NCBI RefSeq assembly: GCF_011386835.1
Contig: NW_027052968.1
Coordinates: 1 to 64,000 of the forward strand
Source: Chrysemys picta bellii
Lineage: Eukaryota; Chordata; Testudines; Emydidae
DNA length: 64,000 nucleotides
Reading direction: 5' to 3'
The notes beneath the pieces are model-generated. The model ran no database searches. It was not told the origin of the DNA and saw nothing but the letters and a program-made list of their open reading frames with translations. A program made the translations under genes and the position numbers. The first letter of the stretch is position 1, and every line of letters begins with the position of its first letter. Positions 42,572 through 54,693 of the stretch are shown here, in pieces.

Positions 42572-44078
42572 GGGGACATTAGGGTTTGTCCTTTTCTTTT
42601 TACCTTTTCCTCCATCCCTCCTTCCTTTCTCTTCATCTCTTACTTCTTTTGTCCTTTCTCTTGTTCCCCTCACACCACCAGGAGTGGTGTGTGTGTGTGT
42701 GTGTGTGTGTGGTGCTGATGGTTCTCTTCTCCTCCCCTTGTGGGGAGTTGATCCAAAACTGTGGGGTTGAAATAGTGCTTGGACCCCAGTGACAGTAGAT
42801 GCTGCCATTGTGTGACTTAGCATTAGTGTCTGGGATGACTTGGGTCAAGATCTCAACCTCCCTGCAACCCACTTCACTGCTGTCAGAATCCCTCCTGCAC
42901 ACCCTGTTAGAGCCGCCTCCCAGCCCAACCTGTGTCGGGGTGGAGAAGAGGGTTCTGATGACTTGAGCTGTGGTTTGGAGGTGGAATATCTGTGAAGGGC
43001 ACTGAGCAGGAGGTAGCAGGAGCTCACCCTACAAGGAGGGGGGTTGGCTCTGGAGGTTTCTAGAAAGGACAAGAAGACTCCATTTTGGGGTTCAGGAGGT
43101 GAATTCATCTCTCATTGATGGGCAGGTGCTGGGTGGAAATACTGCTGGTTCCAGGTTCCCTTAATTCCCCCTGATTCCTCGGGGCGTTTGAGTCTCTGAC
43201 AGGTTCTCGTTCCCTTGCAGCAGGAGGACGTCAGGGCGAAAATGATGCACCAGCTCCGCATCATCCTGCACTTACGCCACGTGCCTGAGACACTGCAGGG
43301 GCTGCGCCTCTGAGGCCTTCAGGAACTCCCGCTCCCTGCTTCAGGTACTGCTCTGGCTCACTGTAAATGGCGAGCTAGTGGAAGGGGAAATGGAGCCTCC
43401 TGGCCCTCACTAAAAGGGAAAGTGATGGATTCTCCATCTCTTAATATCATTTAATTTAGACTAGATACCTTTCTGGAATGTTTGTGCCCAAAAAGTAACT
43501 ATTGTTCTATACAGGAAGCCCATGATATGCAGGGGCTTAGATTAGATGCTCTAAAGGTCTCTTCTGGCCATAAAGTGTAGTAATTTTGGAAACACGGAGT
43601 GTAGCATTGGGAGCAGCCTCTGATGTTTTACTGTCTAGCCGTTTTGCTTCCTAGAATGAAGACCCATTGAGTGGGGTGATTCACACAGAGTAGCTCAAAC
43701 CTTCAAAGTGTCAGGCCAGCAGGAGGACATTAGCACTTCAGGGTTTGGTTGGGTGTGGCAGTGACATCACAAAGGCCTTTTGCAGGACGTCAGCTTATTG
43801 GTCAAATGTGTTAGGGAGGTGGTGATCTCAGAGAGAGATGCTGACATCAGAGAGAGATGCTGACATGAGGGCCAGGGAAACCTCAGAGACCCCTCTGGCT
43901 TTGCTTCAGCAAGTCTCCTCCTTGAGGTCTCTCTTTGAGGAAAGTAAGTGCCTCGGAGAGGTTTGTATCCTGTTCAGTCTGATCCACCTGGTGCAAGCTG
44001 AATTCTAGGCATGGAAAACACTAGTTCAAGGTGGCAGAATTTTATTCCCTCCCTGTGATTTTGTCCCGTAGAATCACT
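42572..44078 (+). repeat. array monomer 16 (1507 bp, E-type)
   Basis: E-type with GGTGCTGATGG after a 25-bp TG run, the 21-bp duplication near 43830-43866, and the same deletion of about 110 bp as monomer 10. Exon-like block 43221-43344. Confidence 0.86.
43221..43344 (+). pseudogene. HEAT-gene-like pseudo-exon, monomer 16
   Basis: 124 bp. E-type variant ending CTGCTTCAG before the GT donor. Confidence 0.48.
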
Positions 44079-45686
44079 GGGGACATTAGTGTTTGTCCTT
44101 TTCGTTTTACCTTTTCCTCCCTCCCTCCTTCCTTTCTCTTCATCTCTTACTTCTTTTGTCCTTTCTCCTGTTCCCCTCCCACCACCGGGAGTGGTGTGTG
44201 TGTGTGTGTGTGTGTTTGTGTGTGTGTTGCTGGGGGTGCTCTTCACCTCCCCTTGTGGGTAATTCATCCAAAACTGTATGGTTGAAATAGTGCTTGGACT
44301 CCACTGACACTAGATGCTGCCATCCTGTGGCTTAGCATTAGTGTCTGGTATGACTTGGGGCAAGATCTCAACCTCCCCTCAACCCACTTCACTTCTGGCA
44401 GAATCCCTCCTGCCCCCCCGCTAGAGCCGCCTCGATGCCCAACCTGGGTGGGGGTTCAGAAGAGGGTTCTGATAACTTGAGGTTTGGTTTGGAGGTGGAA
44501 CAGCTGTCAAGGGCACTGAGGGGGAGGTAGCAGGAGCTCACCCTACAAGGAGGGGGGTTGGCACTGGAGGATACTAGAAAGGAGAATACGACTCCATTCT
44601 GGGGTTCAGGAGGTGAATTCATCCCTCAGTGGTGGGCAGGTGGTGGGTGTAAATACTGCTGGTTCCAGGTGTCCTTAATTGCCCCTGATTCCTCGGGGCA
44701 TTTGAGTCTCTGACAGGTTCTCGTTCCCTTGCAGGAGGAGGACGTCACGGCCAAAGGGATGCACCAGCTCCGCATCATCCGGCACTTACGCCATGTGCCT
44801 GAGACACTGCAGGGGCTGTTCCTCTGAGGCCTTAGCAACTCCCTCTCCCTGCTGCAGGTACTGCTCTGTCTCACTGTAAATGGGGAGCTAGTGGAAGGGG
44901 AAATGGAGCCCCCTGGCACTCACTAAAAGGGAAAGTGGTGGATTCTCCAACTCTTGATGTCATTGATTGAAGACTAGATGCCTTTCTGGAATGTGTGTGC
45001 CCAAAAAGTAACTATTGTACTATACTGGAAGCCTATGATATGGAGTGGGTTAGATGAGATGCTGTAAAGGTCTCTTCTGGCCAGAAAGTCTCCTACTTTT
45101 GGAAACACTGAGTGTAGTATTGGGAGCAGCCTCTGATGTTTTACTGTCTAGCTAGCTTGCTTCCTAGAATGAAGATGAATTTTGTGGTGTGATCCACAGA
45201 GCGTAGCTCAAACCTTCAAAGTGTCAGGCCAGCAGCAGGACATGAGCACTTTAGGGTTTGGTTGGGTGTGGCAGTGATATCACAAAGGCTTTTTCAAGGA
45301 CCTCAGCGTACTGGTCAAAGGTGTTAGGGAGGTGGTGACCTCAGAGAGAGATGCTGTCTTCAGCCAGGGAGGACAGGGTCTTACGACCAGGGAAACCTCA
45401 GAAACCCCTGTGGCTTTGCTTCACCAAGTCTCCTTCTCGAGGTTTCTTTTTGAGGACTGAGAGTGTTAGGGTTGACGTATGTGAGTGCGAGCAGGAGCCT
45501 CTTTCGAGTTTTCTCCTTTCCTTTTACTGATTTTACTTGAAAATTAGAAGGTAAGAGCCTCCAAGAGGTTTTGGAACCTGCTCAGTCTGATCCATCTGGT
45601 GCCAGCTGAATTTTCGGCATGGAAAACAGTAGTTTAAGGTGGCAGAATTTTATTCCCTCCCTGGAATTTTGTCCCGTGGAATCACT
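44079..45686 (+). repeat. array monomer 17 (1.61 kb)
   Basis: Most diverged monomer in its right half (GATGAATTTTGTGGTG, TTACGACCAGG). TG run 44194-44227. Exon-like block 44735-44857. Confidence 0.85.
44735..44857 (+). pseudogene. HEAT-gene-like pseudo-exon, monomer 17
   Basis: 123 bp. Starts GAGGAGGAC and has lost one C in GGCCTTAGC, downstream of the shared insertion. Confidence 0.45.
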
Positions 45687-47284
45687 GGGGACACTAGGGT
45701 TTGTCCTTTTCGTTTTACCTTTTCCTCCATCCCTCCTTCCTTTCTCTTCATCTCTTACTTCTTTTGTCCTTTCTCTTGTTCCCCTCCCACCTCCTGGAGT
45801 GGTGTGTGTGTTGCTGGGGGTGCTCTTCACCTCCCCTTGTGGGAAGTTGATCCAAATCTGTCGGGTTCAAATAGTGCTTGGACTCCACTGACACTAGATG
45901 CTGCCATCCTGTGGCTTAGCATTAGTGTCTTGGACAACTTGGGGCAAGATCTCAACTTCCCCGCAACCCACTTCACAGCTGGCAGAATCGCTCCTGCCCC
46001 CCCCTGCTAGGGCCGCCTCCCTGCGCAACCTGGGTTGGGGTGGAGAAGAGGGTTCTGATAACTTGAGCTGTGGTTTGGAGGTAGAACAGCTGTCAAGGGT
46101 ACTGAGGGGGAGGTAGCAGGAGCTCACCCTACAAGGTGGTGGGTTGGCACTGGAGGTTACTAGAAAGGACAAGAAGACTCCATTCTGGGGTTCAGGAGGT
46201 GAATTCATCCCTCAGTGGTGGGCAGGTAGTCAGTTTAAATACTGCTGGTTCCAGGTGCCCTTAATTCCCCCTGATTCCTCGGGGCGTTTGAGTCTCTGAC
46301 AGGTTCTCGTTCCCTTGCAGGAGGAGGACGTCACGGCCAAAGTGATGCACCCGCATCATCCGCCACTTGCGCCAGGTGCCTGAGACACTGCAGGGGCTGC
46401 GCCTCTGAGGCCTTCAGCAACTCCCGCTCCCTGCTGCAGGTACTGCTCTGTCTCCCTGTAAATGGCGAGCTAGTGGAAGGGGAAATGGAGCCCCCTGGCA
46501 CTCACTAAAAGGGAAAGTGGTGGATTCTCCATCTCTCGATGTCATTGAATGAAGACTAGATGCCTTTCTGGAATGTGTGTGCCCAAAAAGTAACTATTGT
46601 ACTATACAGGAGGCCTATGATATGCAGGGGCTTAGATGAGATGCTCTAAAGGTCCCTTGTGGCCATAAAGTCTACAAATTTTGGAAACACTGAGTGTAGC
46701 ATTGGGAGCAGCCTGTGATGTTTTACCGTCTAGCCGGCTTGCTTCCTAGAATGAACAGGCATTGAGTGGGGTGATCCACAGAGAGTAGCTGAAATCTTCA
46801 AAGTGTCAGCCCAGCAACAGGACATTAGCACTTCCGGGGAAGGGTGGGTGTGGCAGTGATAGCACAAAGGCCTTTTGCAGGACGTCAGCCTATTGGTCAA
46901 AGGTGTTAGGGAGGTGGTGACCTCCGAGAGAGATGCTGACATCAGCCTGGCAGGACAGGAGCACAGGGCCAGGGAAACCTCAGAGACCCCTGTGGCTTTG
47001 CTTCAGCAAGTCTCCTTCTCGAGGTCTCTATTTGAGGACTGAGAGAGTGTTAGGGTTGACGTATGTGAGTGTGAGCAGGAGCCTCTTTCGAGTTTTCTCC
47101 TTTCCTTTTGACGGATTTTACTAGGAAACAGACGTCCCTATTTAGAAGGTAAGAGCCTCCAAGAGGTTTTGGAACCTGCTCAGTCTGATCCATCTGGTGC
47201 CAGCTGAATTCTAGGCATGGAAAACAGTAGTTTAAGATGGCAGAATTTTATTCCCTCCCTGGGATTTTGTCCCGTAGAATCACT
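45687..47284 (+). repeat. array monomer 18 (1.60 kb)
   Basis: Shortest TG run (about 11 bp). CACCTCCTGGAGTGG instead of CACCACCAGGAGTGG. Exon-like block 46321-46439. Confidence 0.85.
46321..46439 (+). pseudogene. HEAT-gene-like pseudo-exon, monomer 18
   Basis: 119 bp, with the same GATGCACCCGCATC deletion as monomers 7 and 25. Confidence 0.45.
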
Positions 47285-47398
47285 GGGGACATTAGGGTTT
47301 GTCCTTTTCGTTTTACCTTTTCCTCCATCCCTCCTTCCTTTCTCTTCATCTCTTACTTCTTTTGTCCTTTCTCCTGTTCCCCTTTCACCACCAGGAGT

Positions 47399-47434
<36 letters not shown>

Positions 47435-48919
47435 TGTGTGTGTTGCTGGGGGTGCTCTTCACCTCCCCTTGTGGGGAGTTCATCCAAAACTGTATGGTTG
47501 AAATAGTGCTTGGACTCCACTGACACTAGATGCTGCCATCCTGTGGCTTAGCATTAGTGTCTGGGATGACTTGGGGCAAGATCTCAACCTCCCCTCAACC
47601 CACTTCACTTCTGGCAGAATCCCTCCTGCCCCCCCGCTAGAGCCGCCTCGATGCCCAACCTGGTTGGGGGTGCAGAAGAGGGTTCTGATAACTTGAGGTT
47701 TGGTTTGGAGGTGGAACAGCTGTGAAGAACACTGAGGGGGAGGTAGCAGGAGGTAATCCTACAAGGAGGGGGGTTGGCACTGGAGGATACTAGAAAGGAC
47801 AAGAAGACTCCATTCTGGGGTTCAGGAGGTGAATTCATCCCTCAGCGGTGGGCAGGTGGTGGGTGGAAATACTGCTGGTTCCAGGTGCCCTTAATTCCCC
47901 CTGATTCCTCGGGACCTTTGAGTCTCTGACAGGTTCTCGTTCCCTTGCAGCAGGAGGACGTCACGGCCAAAGTGATGCACCAGCTCCGCATCATCCGGCA
48001 CTTGCGCCAGATGCCTGAGACACTGCAGGGGCTGTTCCTCTGAGGCCTTCAGCAACTCCCGCTCCCTGCTGCAGGTACTGCTCTGGCTCACTGTAAATGG
48101 GGAGCTAGTGGAAGGGGAAATGGAGCCCCCTGGCCCTCACTAAAAGGGAAAGTGGTGGATTCTCCATCTCTTGGTGTCATTGAATGAAGACTAGATACCT
48201 TTCTGGAATGTGTGTGCCCAAAGAGTAACTATTGTACTATACAGGAAGCCTATGATATGCAGGGGGTTAGATGAGATGCTCTAAAGGTCTCTTCTGACCA
48301 TAAAGTCTACAAATTTTGGAAACACTGAGTGTAGCATTGGGAGCAGCCTCTGAAGTTTTACTGTCTAGTCCGCTTGCTTCCTAGAATGAGGATGCATTGA
48401 GTGGGGTGATCCACAGAGAGTAGCTCAAACCTTCAAAGTGTCAGGCCAGTAGCAGGACATTAGCACTTTAGGGTTTGGTTGGGTGTGGCAGTGATATCAC
48501 AAAGGCCTTATCCTGGACCTCAGCCTATGGGTCAAAGGTGTTAGGGAGGTGGTTACCTGAGAGAGAGATGCTGACATCAGCCAGGCAGGACAGGAGCGCA
48601 GGGCCAGGGAAACCTCAGAGACCCCTTTGGCTTTGCTTTAGCAAGTCTCCTTCTCGAGGTCTCCCTTTTTAGGACTCAGAGAGTATTAGGGTTCAAGTAT
48701 GTGAGTGCGAGGAGGAACCTCTTTCGAGTTTCTCCTTTTATTGATTTTACTAGAAAACAGACGTGCCTGTTGAGAAGGTAAGAACCTTGCAGAGGTTTTT
48801 AACCTGCTCAGTCTGCAGTCTGATCCATCTGGTGCCAGCTGAATTCTAGGCATGGAAAACACTAGTTCAAGGGGGCAGAATTTTATAGCCCACCTGGGAT
48901 TTTGTGCTGTAGAATCACT
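47285..48919 (+). repeat. array monomer 19 (1635 bp, A-type)
   Basis: Opens higher-order block III. TG run 47399-47442. Exon-like block 47951-48074. Matches monomer 23 at offset 8648. Confidence 0.87.
47951..48074 (+). pseudogene. HEAT-gene-like pseudo-exon, monomer 19
   Basis: 124 bp, A-type, shared frameshift. Confidence 0.5.
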
Positions 48920-49943
48920 GGGGACATTAGGGTTTGTCCTTTTCGTTTTACCTTTTCCTCCATCCCTCCTTGCTTTCTCTTGTTCCCCTCCCACCACCAG
49001 GAGTGGTGTGTGTGTGTGTGTTGCTGGGGGTGCTCTTCACCTCCCCTTGTGGGAAGTTGACACTGCAAGGGCTGTGCCTCTGTGGACATCAGCAACTCCC
49101 ACTCCCTGCTGCAGGTACTGCTCTGGCTCACTGTAAATGGGGTGCTAGTGGAAGGGGAAATGGAACCCCCTGGCACTCACTAAAAGGGAAAGTGGTGGAT
49201 TCTCCATCTCTTGATGTCATTGAATGAAGACTAGATGCCTTTCTGGAATGTGTGTGCCCAAAGAGTAACTATTGTACTATACAGGAAGCCTATGATATGC
49301 AGGGGCTTAGATTAGATGATCTAAAGGTCTCTTGTGGCCATAAAGTCTACTAATTTTGGAAACACTGAGTGTAGCATTGGGAGCAGCCTCTGATGTTTTA
49401 CTGTCTAGCCCACTTGCTTCCTAGAATGAAGACGCATTGAGTGGGGTGATCCACAGAGAGTAGCTGAAACCTTCATAGTGTCAGGCCAGCAGCAGGACAT
49501 TAGCACTTAAGGGTTTGATTGGTGGCAGTGATATCACAAAGGTCTTTTGCAGGACCTCAGCATATTGGTCAAAGGTGTTAGGGAGGTGGTAACCTCAGAG
49601 AGAGATGCTGACATCAGTCAGGGGCGCATGGCCAGGGAAACCTCAGAGACCCCTGTGGCTTTGCTTCAGCAAGTCTCCTTCTCGAGGTTTCTCTTGAGGA
49701 CTGAGAGAGTATTAGGATTCACGTATTTGAGTGAGAGCAGGAGCCTCTTTCGAGTTGTCTCCTTTCCTTTTACTGATTTTACTAGAAAACACATCCCTGT
49801 TTAGAAAGCAAGAGCCTCCAAGAGGTTTTGGAACCTGCTCAGTCTGATCCATCTGGTGCCAGCTGAATTCTAGGCATGGAAAACACTAGTTCAAGGTGGC
49901 AGAATTTTAATCCCTCCCTGTATTATTGTCTGGTAGAATCACT
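48920..49943 (+). repeat. array monomer 20 (1024 bp, deleted B-type)
   Basis: Same internal deletion as monomers 5, 13 and 24. Exon remnant about 49060-49114. Confidence 0.87.
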
Positions 49944-50072
49944 GGGGACATTAGGGTTTGTCCTTTTCGTTTTACCTTTTCCTCCATCCCTCCTTCCTTT
50001 CTCTTTATCTCTTACTTGTTTTGTCCTTTCTCTTGTTCCCCTCCCACCACCAGGAGTGGTATATATGTGTGT
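49944..50072 (+). repeat. array monomer 21, left stub (C-type)
   Basis: Breaks off inside the TG run (GGTATATATGTGTGTGG) and is fused directly to the LTR. This removes about 1.25 kb still present in monomer 25. Confidence 0.82.
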
Positions 50073-50591
50073 GGAAAAATCAATCAGGTTCTTAAAAATA
50101 AGGCTTTTAATTAAAGAAAAAGTTAAAAATCATCTCTGTAAAATCAGTATGGAAATTAACCTTACAGGGTAATCAAACTTAAAGAGCTCAGAGGACTCCC
50201 CTCTAGTCTTAGGTTCAAAGTACAGCAAACAAAGATAAACACTCTAGTAAAAGGTACATTTACAAGTTGAGAAAACAAAGGAAAACTAACACGCCTTGTT
50301 TGAAATAGGAGAGACTTGTTTAGAAAGATGTGGAGAACCTGGATTGATGTCTGGTCCCTCTCAGTCCCGAGGGCGAACACCCACACAAACAAAGAACACA
50401 AACAAAAGCCTTCCCCTCCCCAAGATTTGAAAGTATCTTGTCCCCTTATTGGTCCTTTAGGTCAGATACCAGCCAGGTTACCTGAGCTTCTTAACCCTTT
50501 AGAGGGAAAAGGATTTTGGAGTCTCTGGCCAGGAGGATTTTATAGTACTGTACACAGGACAGCTGTTACCCTTCCCTTTATAGTTATGACA
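50073..50591 (-). mobile_element. solo LTR fragment, copy 3
   Basis: Left breakpoint at GGAAAAATCAATCAGG differs from copies 1 and 2. The right end TTATGACA and flank ACCTCAAAGC are shared with copy 4. Confidence 0.75.
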
Positions 50592-51087
50592 ACCTCAAAG
50601 CTTCAAAGTGTCAGGCCAGCAGCAGGACATTAGCACTTGAGGGTTTGGTTGGGTGTGGCAGTGACATCACAAAGGCCTTTTGCAGGATGTCAGCTTATTG
50701 GTCAAAGGTGTTAGGGAGGTGGTGACCTCCGAGAGAGATGCTGACATCAGCCTGGCAGGACAGGAGCACAGGGCCAGGGAAACCTCAGAGACCCGGTGGC
50801 TTTGCTTCAGCAAGTCTCCTTCTCGGGGTCTCTCTTTGAGGACTGAGAGAGTATTAGGGTTCACGTACGTGAGTGCGTGCAGGAGCTTCTTTCGAGTTTT
50901 CTCCTTTCCTTTTACTGATTTTACTAGAAAACAGACGTCCCTGTTTAGAAGGTAAGAGCCTCCAAGAGGTTTTGGCAGCTACTCAGTCTGATCCACGTGG
51001 TGCCAGCTGAATTCTAGGCATGGAAAACAGTAGTTTAAGATGGCAGAATTTTATTCCATCCCTTGGATTTTGTGCCATAGAATCACT
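50592..51087 (+). repeat. array monomer 21, right part
   Basis: Near-identical to 60483-60978 (offset 9891). Confidence 0.83.
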
Positions 51088-51201
51088 GGGGACATTAGGG
51101 TTTGTCCTTTTTGTTTTACCTTTTCCTCCATCCCTCCTTCCTTTCTCTTCATCTCTTACTTCTTTTGTCCTTTCTCCTGTTCCCCTCCCACCACCAGGAC
51201 T

Positions 51202-51233
<32 letters not shown>

Positions 51234-51479
51234 GCTGGGGGTGCTCATCACCTCTCCTTGTGGGAAGTTCATCGAAAACTGTGGGGTTGAAATAGTGTTT
51301 GGACTCCACTGACACTAGATGCTGCCATCCTGTGGCTTAGCATTAGTGTCTGGGATGACTTGGGTCAAGATCTCAACTTCCCCACAACCCACTTCACTGC
51401 TGCCAGAATCCCTCCTGCCCCCCCTGCTAGAGCCGCCTCCGTGGCCAACCTGGGTGGGGGTGGAGAACAGTGTTTTTTT
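51088..51479 (+). repeat. array monomer 22, left part (D-type)
   Basis: TG run 51202-51231. Ends in GAGAACAGTGTTTTTTT at the CR1 3' end. Resumes at 54694. Confidence 0.83.
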
Positions 51480-51558
51480 CATACGTTCATAGATTCTAGG
51501 ACTGGAAGGGACCTCGAGAGGTCATCGAGTCCAGTCCCCTGCCCGCATGGCAGGACCA

Positions 51559-53034
51559 TGTAACGGACTTATTAGATAAGGGAAATGCGGTGGACCTAAT
51601 ATACCTGGATTTCAGTAAAGCGTTTGATACTGTACCCCATGAGGAATTATTGGTTAAACTGGAAAACATGGGGATCGATATGAAAATCCAGAGGTGGATA
51701 AAGAATTGGTTAATGGGGAGAATGCAGCGGGTCGTATTAAAGGGTGAACTGTCGGGTTGGAGGGAGGTTACTAGTGGAGTGCCTCAAGGTTCGGTTTTGG
51801 GACCCATTTTATTTAATCTATTTATAACTGACCTCGGAACCGATTGCAAGAGTGGGCTGATAAAGTTTGCGGATGATACGAAGGTGGGAGGAGTTGCAAA
51901 TTCGGAGGAGGATAGGGATATTCTGCAGGGAGACTTGAATGAGCTTGTGAATTGGAGTGTCAGAAATAAGATGAAATTTAATAGTGAAAAGTGTAAGGTG
52001 ATGCACTTGGGGATGACTAATAACAATTTTATTTACAAGATGGGGACGCATTGGTTAGAAGTAACGGAAGAGGAGAAGGACCTAGGGGTCCTTGTAGACC
52101 GCAGGATGACTATGAGTCGACAATGTGACGTGGCTGTGAAAAAAAGCCAATGCGGTCTTGGGATGTATTAGGCGAGGTATATCTAGTAGGGATAAGGAGG
52201 TCCTGCTTCCGTTGTATACGGCGCTGGTGAGACCTCATTTGGAGTACTGTGTGTAGTTCTGGTCTCCCATGTTTAAAAAAGATGAACTCAAATTGGAACG
52301 GGTGCAGAGAAGGGCGACTAGGATGATCAGAGGAATGGAAAACCTGTCGTATGAAAAGAGATTAGAGGAGCTCGGGTTGTTTAGTCTGACAAAACGAAGG
52401 CTGAGGGGGGATATGATTGCTATCTTTAAATATATCAGAGGGATAAATACAAGGGAGGGAGAGGAATTATTTCAGCTGAGTACTAATGTGGACACGAGAA
52501 CCAATGGATATAAACTGGCCGTGGGGAAGTTCAGGCTTGAAATCAGACGAAGGTTTCTGACCGTCAGAGGGGTGAAATATTGGAACGGCCTTCCGAGGGA
52601 AACGGTGGGGGCAACGGACCTGTCTGGTTTTAAGATTAAGTTGGATAAGTTTATGGAGGGAATGGTTTAATGGTAAAACATAGTAGCCGAGGAAAACCAA
52701 GCAATGGTACGTAAATAGCATAATGGCAAACAAGGGTCAGGCTAGAGACTCTTGCCTACATGCTCGGGGTATTACTGATCGCCATATTTGGGGTCGGGAA
52801 GGAATTTTCCTCCAGGGTAGATTGGCTGAGCCTCTGGAGGTTTTTCGCCTTCCTCCGCAGCATGGGGCAGGGATCACTAGCAGGAGGGTCCCTGCCGATT
52901 GAAGTCACTAAAACACAGGATTGGGGACTTCAACGGCACAGTCCAGGGAAGGGTCTTGTGGCCTGCAGCATGCAGGGGGTCAGACCAGATGATCATAATG
53001 GTCCCTTCTGACCTTAAAGTCTATGAGTCTATAA
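51559..53034 (+). mobile_element. nested CR1 LINE on the plus strand, copy 1 (1476 bp)
   Basis: Separate CR1 lineage inserted into CR1 copy c with a 5-bp target duplication GACCA (51554-51558 and 53035-53039). 5'-truncated in the RT domain. The 3' end is CR1-like (GACCTTAAAGTCTATGAGTC). It has a one-base-longer A-run (52139-52145) than its twin at 61450. Confidence 0.92.
51561..52670 (+). pseudogene. CR1 reverse transcriptase remnant (nested copy 1)
   Basis: RT palm to C-terminus: [20 protein letters not shown] (motif A), [16 protein letters not shown] (motif B), LIKFADDTKVGG (motif C), then [17 protein letters not shown] and a C-terminal end KLDKFMEGMV. Broken by a 1-bp A-run insertion at 52139-52145 and by TAG in YCV-stop-FWSP at 52255-52257. 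The TAG is shared with the twin copy, the A-run insertion is not. Confidence 0.87.
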
Positions 53035-54565
53035 GACCAAATACCATCCCTGATAGACATTTATCTAACCTACTCTTAAATATCTCAAGAGATGGAGATT
53101 CCACAACCTCCCTCGGCAATTTATTCCAGTGTTTAACCACCCTGACAGTTAGGAACTTTTTCCTAATGTCCAACCTAGACCTCCCTTGCTGCACTTTAAA
53201 CCCATTGCTTCTGGTTCTATCCTTAGAGGCTAAGGTGAACAAGTTTTCTCCCTCCTCCTTATGACACCCTTTTAAATACCTGAAAACTGCTATCATGTCT
53301 CCTCTCAGTCTTCTCTTTTCCAAACTAAACAAAGCCAATTCTTTCAGCCTTCCTTCATAGGTCATGTTCTCAAGACCTTTAATCATTCTTGTTGCTCTTC
53401 TCTGGACCCTTTCCAATTTCTCCACATCTTTTTTAAAATGCGGTGCCCAGAACTGGACACAATACTGCAGCTGAGGCCTAACCAGAGCAGAGTAGAGCGG
53501 AAGAATGACTTCTCGTGTCTTGCTCACAACACACCTGTTAATACATCCCAGAATCAGGTTTGCTTTTTTTGCAACAGCATCACACTGTTGACTCATATTT
53601 AGCTTGCAAGATCTCATGGTTAAGCCAAGGTGGTCTTTTGCCACATTTTCTATCTTTCCTAACCAGCGGAATAGCTTGCTTTTGGGCCCTTAATAGTGTC
53701 CCTTTGAAAAACTGCCAACTCTCCTCAGTTGTTTTTCCCCTCAGTCTTGATTCCCATGGGACCTTACCTATCAGCTCTCTGAGCTTACCAAAATCTGCCT
53801 TCCTGAAATCCATTGTCTCTATTTTGCTGTTCTCCCTTCTACCCTTCCTTAGAATTGCAAACTCTATGATTTCATGATCACTTTCACCCAGGCTGCCTTC
53901 TACTTTCAAATTCTCAACGAGTTCCTCCCTATTTGTTAAAATCAAGTCTAGAACAGCTTCCCCCCAGTAGCTTTTTCAACCTTCTGAAATAAAAAGTTGT
54001 CTCCAATGCAGTCCAGGAATTTGTTGGATAGTCTGTGCCCCGCTGTGTTATTTTCCCAACATATAGCCGGATAGTTGAAGTCCCCCATCACCACCAAATC
54101 TTGGGCTTTGGATGATTTTGTTAGTTGCTTAAAAAAAGCCTCATCCACCTCTTCCACCTGGTTAGGTGGCCTGTAGTAGACTCCTAGCATGACATCTCCC
54201 TTGTTTTTTACCCCTTTTAGCCTAACCCAGAGACTCTCAACACTTCCGTCTCCTATGTCCATCTCTACCTCAGTCCAAGTGTGTACATTTTTAATATACA
54301 AGGCAACACCTCCTCCCTTTTTCCCCTGTCTATCCTTCCTGAGCAAGCTGTACCCATCCACACCAACATTCCAATCACGTGTATTATCCCACCAAGTTTC
54401 AGTGATGCCAACAATGTCATAGTTGTATTTATTTATTAGCACTTCCAGTTCTTCCTGCTTATTCCCCATACTTCTCGCATTTGTATATAGACATCTAAGA
54501 TACTGGTTTGATCTTTCCTCCCAGTTTTGTCCTGACCCTCCTTTCTCTCTGACAATATAGCCCAC
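53035..54565 (-). pseudogene. CR1 ORF2 remnant, copy c
   Basis: Endonuclease 54565-53948 open ([18 protein letters not shown]). Linker start 53945-53607. After the deletion the RT C-terminal part 53605-53040 is in another frame ([18 protein letters not shown] to DKCLSGMV). No catalytic RT motif is left. Confidence 0.85.
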
Positions 54566-54693
54566 ACTCCCTCTCGTTTTTGACCCATCTCCCCGGTCTC
54601 CATGTTCCCCACTTACCTGTGGGCTTTGCTCACCTGTCCCCGTCGAACCTAGTTTAAAGCCCTCCTCACTAGGTTAGCCAGTCTGTGTCCAAA

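Larger units (their letters stand above)
51480..54693 (-). mobile_element. CR1 LINE, copy c (internally deleted, contains a nested CR1)
   Basis: The duplicated minus-strand CR1. Its 3' end is at 51480-51558, then the nested element (51559-53034), then the rest. At 53605-53606 the RT thumb is joined directly to the linker (TTTAGCTTG|CAAGATCTCATGG), deleting about 1.3 kb that corresponds to 6324-7629 in copy a. Confidence 0.9.
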
